A stretch of DNA of 8,079 bases from JBFHES01 sp041584015 (lineage in GTDB: Bacteria > Bacteroidota > Bacteroidia > Bacteroidales > M50B96). The position numbers were made by a program, and so were the translations under genes. Position 1 is the stretch's first letter, and every line of letters begins with the position of its first letter. The notes below the pieces were generated by a model. That model made no database searches and was not told the origin of the DNA. It worked only from the letters and a program-made list of their open reading frames with translations. Shown here one piece after another: positions 1-6,845 of the stretch. The stretch lies in NCBI GenBank assembly GCA_041584015.1, contig JBFHES010000211.1, forward strand, positions 1-8,079, read 5' to 3'.

Positions 1-594
1 CTGCCAGGCAAGGTAGATACAAGTATTGTATTTACGGCGCATTACGATCATTTAGGCCGCATGGGAAAAGCTACTTATTTTCCCGGAGCAAACGACAACG
101 CCAGCGGATCGGCAATGCTGGTTAACATGGCTAAAGAATTAGCTCGTAAAGGCAACAACCACTACTCATATACTTTTATTTGGTTTAGCGGCGAAGAAGC
201 AGGCATTCTAGGATCTAAGCATTATGCCGAAAATCCTGTTTACCCCTTAAGCAAGATTAAATACTTGTTTAACCTAGACATGGTTGGAAGTGGTGACAAG
301 GGAATTAAAATAGTAAACGGCGGCGTGTTTACTGATACCTTTGATCGGATTAAACTAATCAATGATAAGCAAAGTTATCTAGCAACGGTTGCAGCCCGAG
401 GTGCGGCAGCTAATAGCGATCATTACTTCTTTTATGAAAAGGGCGTTCGCGCGTTCTTCATTTACACAATGGGCGAATACAAGGAATACCATAACATATA
501 CGACCGTGCAGACAAAGTACCACTAAGCGGATACAATGGTTTTTTTAAGTTAATGCGTGACTTTATAGAAGAAGTAGAAGCCACTAAAATTTAA
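1..594 (+). CDS. M28 family zinc aminopeptidase, 5'-truncated by window edge
   Basis: The reading frame is open from the first base, so the N-terminus lies outside the window; 197 residues are visible. The fragment carries the complete metal centre of peptidase family M28 (co-catalytic two-zinc aminopeptidases): HYD at fragment residues 14-16 (first Zn ligand H14), GANDNASG with bridging Asp 32, SGEEAG with general base Glu 65 and ligand Glu 66, NLDMVG with Asp 93, and YHNIYD with last ligand His 164. SDH (139-141) just before the C-terminal strand is also typical. Such enzymes remove N-terminal amino acids from peptides; in Bacteroidota they are usually exported, but the signal peptide cannot be seen here. 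The ATG at 61 is internal, because conserved HYD lies upstream of it. The stop is 4 nt before rsmI, so the two genes are probably cotranscribed. Family assignment is firm; substrate specificity is unknown. Confidence 0.93.
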   Translation: MPGKVDTSIVFTAHYDHLGRMGKATYFPGANDNASGSAMLVNMAKELARKGNNHYSYTFIWFSGEEAGILGSKHYAENPVYPLSKIKYLFNLDMVGSGDKGIKIVNGGVFTDTFDRIKLINDKQSYLATVAARGAAANSDHYFFYEKGVRAFFIYTMGEYKEYHNIYDRADKVPLSGYNGFFKLMRDFIEEVEATKI

Positions 595-598
595 ACTT

Positions 599-1297
599 TT
601 GGGAAAACTGATACTTATACCTACGCCAATTGGCAATCTTGAAGATATCACTCTTAGGGCAATTCGCTTATTGAAGGAAACAGAAATAGTGCTTGCTGAA
701 GATACGCGTACAACGGGAAATTTGTTGAAACACCTGGAGATTGAAAAGAAGCTCTACTCCCATCACAAATTTAATGAACACAAAAACCTAGAGCGATTGA
801 CTGACATGATGCTTGATGGTAAAGACATTGCATTGGTAAGCGATGCAGGTACTCCTGGGATTTCCGATCCTGGTTTTTTATTGGTTCGCGCCTGTATTGA
901 AAAAAACATTGAAGTAGAAAGTTTACCCGGTGCAACTGCTTTTGTTCCTGCCTTGGTTAACTCAGGTTTACCCTGCGACCGTTTTTGCTTCGAAGGATTT
1001 CTGCCACAAAAGAAAGGAAGACAAACAAAATTAATGGAGCTGGCTGAGGAAAAGCGTACAATGGTTTTTTATGAATCGCCCTACCGACTGGTAAAAACAC
1101 TTAAGCAGTTTGCTGAATATTTTGGTGACGATCGACAAGCATCTGTTTCAAGAGAACTATCTAAAATGTTTGAAGAAAACGCACGAGGCACACTTCCTGA
1201 ACTTGCCAGCCATTTTGCTGCTAAAACCGTTAAAGGTGAAATTGTAATTGTAGTCGCTGGCAAAGAAACATCGCGCGAAAAAAGGAAAGAAGAGTAA
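599..1297 (+). CDS. rsmI: 16S rRNA (cytidine(1402)-2'-O)-methyltransferase RsmI
   Basis: The 232-aa product is a SAM-dependent methyltransferase of the tetrapyrrole-methylase fold, which in E. coli RsmI 2'-O-methylates C1402 in the ribosomal decoding centre. Diagnostic segments are visible in order: IPTPIGNLEDIT (7-18), AEDTRTTG (33-40), SDAGTPGISDPG (81-92, SAM pocket), LPGATA (109-114), FEGFLPQKKGR (131-141), FYESPYR (157-163) and SRELSKMFEE (about 184-193). The start is the TTG at 599: an in-frame TAG at 575-577 bars anything earlier, no ATG, GTG or other TTG lies between, and the conserved N-terminal strand begins right after it. The protein is shorter than E. coli RsmI (286 aa) and appears to lack its C-terminal extension, as I recall for Bacteroidota orthologues. 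It lies 4 nt after the M28 gene, suggesting translational coupling. No ribosome binding site is evident. Confidence 0.96.
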   Translation: MGKLILIPTPIGNLEDITLRAIRLLKETEIVLAEDTRTTGNLLKHLEIEKKLYSHHKFNEHKNLERLTDMMLDGKDIALVSDAGTPGISDPGFLLVRACIEKNIEVESLPGATAFVPALVNSGLPCDRFCFEGFLPQKKGRQTKLMELAEEKRTMVFYESPYRLVKTLKQFAEYFGDDRQASVSRELSKMFEENARGTLPELASHFAAKTVKGEIVIVVAGKETSREKRKEE

Positions 1298-1371
1298 ACT
1301 TAACACCTGTAAATCAGTCCACAGTTATTATTAAATAATCAATCGTTTATAAACCCACACCTCTTATTAAA

Positions 1372-2985
1372 ATGAAGAAATTTAACATTCTATTTGCATT
1401 AATAGCCTTGCTATCTTTAAGCATTCACGGAGACAAACTCTTCGCACAATTGCCTACCATCGGGCAACTGCAAACTACAACCAACGTATCAGACGGATAT
1501 ACTCTTTTTACACCGGAAAAGAACAAAGACGCTTACCTTATTAATATATGTGGCGAAGTTGTTAATACATGGAGTTTTTCGGAAAAACCAGCTGCAACCT
1601 GCTACTTATTAGAAAACGGAAACCTGCTTCGTGCCGGTAAAGACTCACTAGAAATACGCGATTGGAATAATAATTTGGTATGGTCATATGCCATGAACCT
1701 AAACGGATTTAATCAGCATCATGACATTGAGCCATTACCAAATGGTAATATACTTTGTGTAGTAACTGATAATTATTCAGATTCAGCTATTATTGAAGAA
1801 GGACGCGATTCAACTAGAGTTGAAGCAACTTTTAAGCTTGATAAAATTGTAGAATTACAGCCGGTTGGAACAAACGATGCCAATGTAGTTTGGGAATGGA
1901 AAGTAATTGATCACCTAATACAAGACTTCGATAGCACTAAAGCTAATTTTGGAGTTGTTGAAGATCATCCCGAATTAATTGACATCAATTTTAATAATGG
2001 CTTTGATGATGATTACACACATTTTAATGCAGTTGATTACAACGCACAATTAGATCATGTGATGATAACTGTGCGCCATTTAAGCGAACTACATGTAATT
2101 GACCATAGTACCACAACAGCAGAAGCTGCGGGACATACTGGTGGTGTGTCAGGTAAAGGTGGCGATCTAATTTGGCGATGGGGAAATCCTGCTGTTTACA
2201 AACAAGGATCCGTTCTTACCAAGAAATTGTTTTTTCCACACGATGGTAAATGGGTTGATTCTGGCTATGCCGATGAAGGAAAAATCACAGTATTTAATAA
2301 TGGTGGCGACACAAGTAATATTGAGAGTGCCGTGCACCTACTTACACCTGATTTTACAAACAATGCGTACACCATGTCGGATGCTAAGTTTTTGCCAGAA
2401 ACATTTGAATGGAGCTGGAGTGGTTCCATTTTGGGTGAAGTATTCTACGAATCAAAAAAATCAGGCACACATGCGCTGCCAAATGGCAACTTTATGATTT
2501 GTGAAAATTCACTTGGTCAGGTTTCAGAAATTAACAGAAATGGAGACTTACTCTGGGTTTATCGAAATCCTGCCGGGTCGCAGTCTTACCAGCAATTTGA
2601 CACAATTCTAAATCTCGATAATTCGATCTTTAGAGCAGAGAAATATCCATCAAACTTTCTTGGTTTTAACGGAATGGACTTAACACCGCAAGGTATTATT
2701 GAAAATGAAAATTCAGTTTCCGAAGAATGTGCTGCAACTGATATACAGGAAACAATTTCACCCGAAAGTATTAATGTAGTTAACCCGGCTTGTAAAGGTC
2801 GCATACAGTTTACAAGACAGCTTGAAAATGCCGCAATATCAGTCACTGACATTAACGGGCGAATAGTGTATAGAAACTATAACTACACTGGGACCACATT
2901 AGCTATTAATCTTAACCCGGCCATGTATTTCATTCGAATTCAAACTGATTCGCACATGAGCACAAAAAAGCTAATTGTACATTAA
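1372..2985 (+). CDS. Secreted arylsulfotransferase (ASST)-like protein with T9SS type A sorting domain
   Basis: 537 aa. Residues 1-25 form a Sec signal peptide (KK, hydrophobic core, likely cleavage after FA-25). Residues about 40-440 resemble arylsulfotransferase/Arylsulfotran_2 beta-propellers: repeated blades such as GEVVNTW (61-67), LLENGNLL (79-86), LVWSY (102-106), HHDIEPLPNGN (116-126), GGDLIWRWG and ALPNGNFM (368-375) alternate a polar turn with W-containing strands. ASST enzymes transfer sulfate between aryl compounds through a catalytic histidine; candidates here are H236 (in VRHLSELHVID), H290 (in FFPHDG) and H367 (in GTHALPNGN), but which is catalytic cannot be settled by eye. Residues about 464-537 match a T9SS type A C-terminal domain: INVVNPA, VTDINGRIVY, LNPAMYFIRI and the basic end KKLIVH. 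The protein should therefore cross the outer membrane by T9SS and be released or surface-anchored. A strong terminator follows. Enzymatic activity is inferred. Confidence 0.85.
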   Translation: MKKFNILFALIALLSLSIHGDKLFAQLPTIGQLQTTTNVSDGYTLFTPEKNKDAYLINICGEVVNTWSFSEKPAATCYLLENGNLLRAGKDSLEIRDWNNNLVWSYAMNLNGFNQHHDIEPLPNGNILCVVTDNYSDSAIIEEGRDSTRVEATFKLDKIVELQPVGTNDANVVWEWKVIDHLIQDFDSTKANFGVVEDHPELIDINFNNGFDDDYTHFNAVDYNAQLDHVMITVRHLSELHVIDHSTTTAEAAGHTGGVSGKGGDLIWRWGNPAVYKQGSVLTKKLFFPHDGKWVDSGYADEGKITVFNNGGDTSNIESAVHLLTPDFTNNAYTMSDAKFLPETFEWSWSGSILGEVFYESKKSGTHALPNGNFMICENSLGQVSEINRNGDLLWVYRNPAGSQSYQQFDTILNLDNSIFRAEKYPSNFLGFNGMDLTPQGIIENENSVSEECAATDIQETISPESINVVNPACKGRIQFTRQLENAAISVTDINGRIVYRNYNYTGTTLAINLNPAMYFIRIQTDSHMSTKKLIVH

Positions 2986-3041
2986 GAATATTTAAAAAGC
3001 AATAGCTTATAGTTTCTACAAACAACAACAAGCTAACAGAT

Positions 3042-3082
3042 AAAAAAATGGATTCAGACAGCAGATCTGAATCCATTTTTTT
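3042..3082 (+). terminator. Strong, potentially bidirectional intrinsic terminator
   Basis: There is a perfect 17-bp inverted repeat (3042-3058 against 3066-3082) with a 7-nt loop CAGCAGA. The stem core TGGATTCAGA/TCTGAATCCA is flanked by A7 on the left and T7 on the right. The T run gives a U tract for + strand transcription; the A run does the same for the - strand. It lies 57 nt after the stop codon of the T9SS-sorted protein and so closes that unit. No convergent gene uses the other direction here. Confidence 0.93.
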
Positions 3083-3250
3083 ATTTATCAAATCTAGTTT
3101 CCAAGCATCAATTAAAATTTTAATTATCAAGTAGCGTTCTTTAGAGAAGCTCAATTATTTTGTGCTACCATGAGCGGATGTTAAAACACCACAATTGTAA
3201 AACAAAGAGCCGCGCATATCCATTTAGATAACAGAAATAAATCATCACCT

Positions 3251-4066
3251 ATGAAAGCATTATTTTTAACATTCAGTTTATTCATCTTCATAACAAGTAG
3301 TGCACAGGAACTCCCCGTTAATCTGAGCTATCAAGAAATAGACAATGGGTATCAGATAATTGCCGACAACGAAATGTATTGCCCAGTTTCTGTCGCAATT
3401 GAATTCGACCTTGTGAACATGAAATCAAGCAACGGTAATAACAAGGTATTTCTGGTGCCTGCACGAAGCAAGGCATTTGTACTCACCGAGCTTCGTAGTA
3501 TCAACAGTAAGCAAGGTTATAAATTCTCCTATCAATCCAAATTAAACTTTGGCAATCATTTACAAACGGCTTACGATAAGAATTTCGAATACTATTTACC
3601 CTTTGACACAGGAACCGAACAATTAATAGGACAAGGATACAATGGATCTTTCTCGCATCGCAATCAGCATGCGCTCGATTTTAATTGTGAGCTAAACACG
3701 CCAATTTATGCTGTGCGCGGTGGCATTGTTGTAAAACTTGTTCAGCACAACACGGTAAACTGTCCAAAAAAGAAATGTGCAGAATTCAACAATTACATAA
3801 TGATATACCATGATGATGGCACCTTTGCAAGTTACACACATATTCGTCAAAGTGGCGCCAGAGCCAGTATTGGTGATACCATAGAGCAAGGCCAGCTGAT
3901 AGCCATGAGCGGAAATGTCGGATGGTCGGCGGGGCCACATCTGCATTTTGAAGTATTCTTACAAAGACTTGACGAGAAGGAGAATTTTAAAACAAAATTT
4001 TTGGTGGGTGATGGAACTAACTCGCAATATTTGGAAGAGAGTAAAATATATCGTCGCGACTATTAA
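3251..4066 (+). CDS. Secreted M23 family metallopeptidase (LytM/peptidoglycan endopeptidase-like)
   Basis: 271 aa with a Sec signal peptide (residues 1-18, likely cleaved after SSA before QELP). The N-terminal about 110 residues are a beta-rich region without a recognised family. The C-terminal half is an M23 (lysostaphin/LytM) domain: H136-x6-D143 in SHRNQHALDF, TPIYAVRGG, YTH with His 197, GDTIEQGQLIAMSGNVG, and GPHLHFEV with His 230 and His 232. These supply the zinc ligands (His, Asp and the last His) and a catalytic His, so the enzyme is probably active. M23 enzymes usually cut peptide cross-links of peptidoglycan in the periplasm. The HALDF arrangement differs from the classic HxxxD of LytM: the ligand could be H136 or H140. 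The ATG is the only start that gives a proper signal peptide. The gene has a terminator upstream and 189 nt to the next gene, so it looks monocistronic. Confidence 0.93.
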   Translation: MKALFLTFSLFIFITSSAQELPVNLSYQEIDNGYQIIADNEMYCPVSVAIEFDLVNMKSSNGNNKVFLVPARSKAFVLTELRSINSKQGYKFSYQSKLNFGNHLQTAYDKNFEYYLPFDTGTEQLIGQGYNGSFSHRNQHALDFNCELNTPIYAVRGGIVVKLVQHNTVNCPKKKCAEFNNYIMIYHDDGTFASYTHIRQSGARASIGDTIEQGQLIAMSGNVGWSAGPHLHFEVFLQRLDEKENFKTKFLVGDGTNSQYLEESKIYRRDY

Positions 4067-4120
4067 GTGCTATATTTAACCAACACAACATCTTTTAAAA
4101 TCTCTAAACTTCTACCCGTC

Positions 4121-4146
4121 CAGACTAGATCTTAAACTATAGTCTG
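4121..4146 (+). terminator. Weak hairpin after the M23 gene, possible terminator
   Basis: A 7-bp perfect stem CAGACTA (4121-4127) / TAGTCTG (4140-4146) encloses a 12-nt loop and is followed by AT-rich sequence without a clean T run. It lies 54 nt downstream of the M23 stop codon. Its position suits a transcription end, but the fold is weak, so this is only a candidate. Confidence 0.3.
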
Positions 4147-4198
4147 TATTTATATCCATAATAAATAAGATTAAGACCTGTATATTCTAATATGTTTA

Positions 4199-4227
4199 TT
4201 TGGAATTCAAGTATTCTTTTACTTTTT
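4199..4227 (+). promoter_or_regulatory. Candidate Bacteroidota-type promoter for the porin gene
   Basis: The known Bacteroidota sigma-ABfr consensus is TTTG or TTG near -33 and TAnnTTTG near -7. Here TTTG (4199-4202) is followed after 17 nt by TACTTTTT (4220-4227), one mismatch from the -7 box. Transcription would begin near 4234 and leave a leader of about 22 nt before the ATG at 4256. A second -7 candidate, TATGTTTA (4191-4198), also has one mismatch. The region is so AT-rich that chance matches are likely. Confidence 0.3.
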
Positions 4228-4255
4228 TTCGTAATTGAAATCTAATTCTAAAATT

Positions 4256-5494
4256 ATGAATAGAAAATTTACATTTTTATTAGTAATCGTAATGTTGATG
4301 GGCGTTTCAACAACATTCGCACAATTTACATTAAGTGGCGAATTTCGTCCAAGAACAGAAATGAACCATGGTTATAAAGCCATGGCTGGTCCTGATCAGG
4401 ATGCATCTCTATTTACGGCTCAACGTACAAGAGTTAACTTCATCTACAAAAGCGATAAGGTGAAGACTAAATTGGTTTTGCAGGATGTACGTACCTGGGG
4501 AAACGAAAAGCAATTGGTAACTAATCACGACTTCGGTACATCGGTTCACGAAGCATGGGCTGAAGTAATGTTCAGTAAGTCATTTTCATTAAAGGCTGGA
4601 CGTCAGGAACTGGTTTACGATGACCACCGAATCTTCGGTAATGTTGGTTGGGCTCATCAGGCTCGTTCGCATGATTTGGCTCTATTCAAGTTCGAAAAGA
4701 AATTCAAATTACATGTCGGTGTGGCTTATAACGAAAACACGACGGTTAGCAATAATCTATATCAAGGTGCAGATGCCTACAAGGCCATGCAATTCTTATG
4801 GTTCAACAATAGTTTTGGTGATTTAAACCTAAGCGTATTATTCCTAAACAATGGTGTTGAGCAGTTCAATTCAGATTCTACTTCATCTGCTCCAAAGTAT
4901 TCTCAAACAGTTGGTCCAAGATTGGTTTACAAAAAGGATAACTTAAATGTTGGTGGTACCTTCTATTATCAGATGGGCGACAACCTAGCAGCCATGTATT
5001 ATCACCTGGAAGCTGGTTATAAATTATCGGACAAGTTTAGCTTAAATGCTGGTTACGAAGCATTATCGGGTACAAGTCAGATCGACGGAACAGAAGACAA
5101 CTCTTTCAAGCCACTTTACGGAACGAACCATAAATTCAACGGCTTCATGGATTATTTCTACGTAGGATCACATATGAAAAGTGTGGGTTTAAATGACCTA
5201 TATTTAAAAGCTAACTATAAATTAGGTGCCTATTCACTAACAGGTTTCGTACATATGTTCTCTGCGGCAGCCGATGTTATGGGTGCAGACGGAAAAGCAA
5301 TGGACGCAAATCTTGGAACTGAAATAGATTTAGTGATTGGTCGTAAGATCAACGATATGGCCAGCATAGCTTGTGGATATTCACACATGTTAGCTACCGA
5401 AACAATGGAAACAATCAGAGGTGGAAGTGCCGACGAATTAAATAATTGGGCTTGGGTAATGCTTACCGTTAAGCCTACATTCTTCTCTAATTAA
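4256..5494 (+). CDS. Alginate-export family outer-membrane porin
   Basis: 412 aa counted from the ATG at 4256. That start gives a textbook signal peptide (MNRK, hydrophobic core, TTFA cleavage before QFTLSG). The longer frame from a TTG at 4235 adds seven polar residues and would sit on the putative transcript start, so it is less likely. The mature protein is an outer-membrane beta-barrel of alternating polar and aromatic strands (for example FTLSGEFRPRTE, FKLHVGVAYNE, YSLTGFVHMFS). It matches the alginate-export porin family seen widely in Bacteroidota: SGEFRPRTE at the mature N-terminus, RTRVNFIY, QDVRTWG, and GRQELVYDDHRIFGN from residue 115 followed by GWAHQARSHD. The final strand ends in aromatic FFSN, fitting barrel assembly by BAM. 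In Pseudomonas AlgE the family exports alginate; in Bacteroidota the substrate is usually unknown, and no alginate genes are visible here. It is flanked by a putative promoter and a strong terminator, so it is probably expressed alone. Confidence 0.88.
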   Translation: MNRKFTFLLVIVMLMGVSTTFAQFTLSGEFRPRTEMNHGYKAMAGPDQDASLFTAQRTRVNFIYKSDKVKTKLVLQDVRTWGNEKQLVTNHDFGTSVHEAWAEVMFSKSFSLKAGRQELVYDDHRIFGNVGWAHQARSHDLALFKFEKKFKLHVGVAYNENTTVSNNLYQGADAYKAMQFLWFNNSFGDLNLSVLFLNNGVEQFNSDSTSSAPKYSQTVGPRLVYKKDNLNVGGTFYYQMGDNLAAMYYHLEAGYKLSDKFSLNAGYEALSGTSQIDGTEDNSFKPLYGTNHKFNGFMDYFYVGSHMKSVGLNDLYLKANYKLGAYSLTGFVHMFSAAADVMGADGKAMDANLGTEIDLVIGRKINDMASIACGYSHMLATETMETIRGGSADELNNWAWVMLTVKPTFFSN

Positions 5495-5522
5495 GATTAG
5501 AATACTGAAAATAATTGGGGTT

Positions 5523-5553
5523 GGGGTGCTGGATTTATTCAGTGCCCCTTTTT
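5523..5553 (+). terminator. Intrinsic terminator of the porin gene
   Basis: A 9-bp stem GGGGTGCTG (5523-5531) / CAGTGCCCC (5540-5548), including two G-U wobble pairs in RNA, closes an 8-nt loop GATTTATT and is followed directly by T5. It lies 28 nt after the porin stop codon. Confidence 0.9.
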
Positions 5554-5698
5554 ATTGAACCACAGTTGCTGCATACAAAGATTGTCACTTTCTGTTCCTC
5601 TTTCCCTAACTCCCACCCGACTGGTCTGTCTTGAGAATCCATTAAGCAACCATTTCACAGAAATTCCATCATAGAATAATACCCGTAAAAAATCCATT

Positions 5699-6121
5699 AT
5701 GACACGATTTCTTCCATTTCTTTTTCTCATCACTCTAATTGCTTGTCAGGACGATCCAATTAGCGATATCAACACAGACGATACTTCAATAATAATTATA
5801 AGCAATACGCTTTATGAAAGTGCACCTGATGATCCGTTTTATTTCGAATCGGTAGAGATTGTTAATGACAGTCTGCTTGTTTCGATTAACTATGGCGGCG
5901 GTTGTGGTACCATTGAATATAAGCTTATTGATGCGGGCACCATCGCAGAATCATATCCGGTTCAAAGAATGATCAGGCTCTCTTTCAAAGATGATGATTC
6001 ATGCGAAGCACTCATCTCAAAAACCTGCTCATTCAATCTGAGTCCAATAAAAGCCAATGATTACAGCAAAATAAAATTAAACCTTGATGGCTGGAGCGAG
6101 CAATTATTATATGAATATTAA
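5699..6121 (+). CDS. Small lipoprotein of unknown function (140 aa)
   Basis: The product begins with a lipoprotein signal peptide ending in the lipobox LIAC, with lipidated Cys 16. The next residues are QDD; acidic residues right after the cysteine resemble the lipoprotein export signal that sends Bacteroidota lipoproteins to the cell surface, so a surface location is possible but inferred. The mature part is about 124 residues, predicted mostly beta. It has a glycine-cysteine turn GGGCG (66-70), the stretch ESYPVQR (84-90), an acidic turn DDDSCEA (98-104) and a third cysteine at 110. Cys 69, 102 and 110 could form a disulfide after export. The overall pattern (GGC turn, then D-rich CEA, then a FNLSPI strand) recalls small hypothetical Bacteroidota lipoproteins, but I cannot name a function. 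The gene starts 146 nt after the porin terminator and is 91 nt before the next lipoprotein gene; no promoter was recognised. Confidence 0.85.
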   Translation: MTRFLPFLFLITLIACQDDPISDINTDDTSIIIISNTLYESAPDDPFYFESVEIVNDSLLVSINYGGGCGTIEYKLIDAGTIAESYPVQRMIRLSFKDDDSCEALISKTCSFNLSPIKANDYSKIKLNLDGWSEQLLYEY

Positions 6122-6212
6122 CTAACTACGAAGATTAATTAATTGTTAACTGTTATTTTAGACATAAGATAATGTTTAACTTAGATGTGGTTGATTCTAA
6201 ACTATTAAGAAA

Positions 6213-6845
6213 ATGAAAAACTTACTCGTTTTACTAATGCTAGCACTCGCAATTTCTAGTTGCGAAAAAGAAACTTCTGATATTGTACCGGATGTAACGA
6301 TGGACTCTGCTACAATTATTACTTTAATGGACACCTTACATACGGGCAATCATAAGAGTTTCTATAGCATTCCAATTACCGGTAATAGTTACGATCATGT
6401 AATTATAAACTCCAAACAAGCCATGGGTAGCACTGCTGAAATATATCAGTTTACGATCTATTCCGATAATAGCGAGATTGCATTTATCGAAAAACATGAT
6501 ACCACGTGGTATGTTTACGCACCGCCAGATACTTCCTTTTATTATCATACATACCATCAGGTGGTAAACTTAAACCAATTCGATACTGTAAGGCAAACTA
6601 TGGACTTTTCATCATCTGAATTAATAATTAATCAGTATTTGAATGAGGGGCCTAGTTATTTGAACAATACACCATATCAATGTTTTGAAAGGTATGATCT
6701 GATTGGAATTGCCCCTTTCTATATAGCTGTGCGAACCTCATCTGAATATGCATGGATTAAGCTTGAGGTGTTAAATAGGTACACAATGGTTGTTCATAGC
6801 TACCATACCTCTAATAATCTAGATGACTTAATAATTAAAGAATAA
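6213..6845 (+). CDS. Lipoprotein of unknown function, upstream paralogue of a tandem pair (210 aa)
   Basis: A lipoprotein signal peptide ends in ISSC with lipidated Cys 17, followed by EKE, partly like the Bacteroidota surface-export signal (X-K-acidic). I do not recognise a family. The protein shares a set of motifs with the next gene: LMDTL (38-42), YSIPI about ten residues later, DNSEIAFIEK in the middle, and a 51-residue C-terminus (160-210) with DLIGI-x-PFYIA, YAWIKLE and HSY-x-TS. Tyrosine is common (17 of 210 by my count). There are no transmembrane helices after the signal and no catalytic motif that I can see, so a structural, binding or adhesive envelope role is as far as inference goes. 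A weak purine stretch (AAGAAA) precedes the ATG. Its stop TAA shares its last base with the next gene's ATG, so the two are almost certainly cotranscribed and translationally coupled. Confidence 0.87.
   Translation: MKNLLVLLMLALAISSCEKETSDIVPDVTMDSATIITLMDTLHTGNHKSFYSIPITGNSYDHVIINSKQAMGSTAEIYQFTIYSDNSEIAFIEKHDTTWYVYAPPDTSFYYHTYHQVVNLNQFDTVRQTMDFSSSELIINQYLNEGPSYLNNTPYQCFERYDLIGIAPFYIAVRTSSEYAWIKLEVLNRYTMVVHSYHTSNNLDDLIIKE

Noticed and set aside
61..63. ATG at 61 as start of the M28 peptidase
   Set aside because: The essential HYD zinc motif lies upstream in the same open frame, so the true start is outside the window.
1333..1345. Short AT palindrome upstream of the ASST-like gene (ATTATTAAATAAT region)
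   Set aside because: It is short, purely A/T and expected by chance in this spacer; no promoter box or known operator is associated.
2930..3154. Open frame on the - strand across the terminator and the end of the ASST-like gene
   Set aside because: It translates through the perfect terminator hairpin and the T9SS domain's opposite strand; composition looks random and no motif is present.
4235..4255. TTG at 4235 as start of the porin gene
   Set aside because: The ATG at 4256 gives a compact, typical signal peptide; the extra seven residues are polar and the TTG sits at the putative transcription start.
5539..5733. Open frame of 64 codons on the - strand between porin and lipoprotein
   Set aside because: It overlaps the porin terminator and the start of the lipoprotein gene, has no start context, and its product shows no domain, signal or membrane segment; it is most likely a chance frame.
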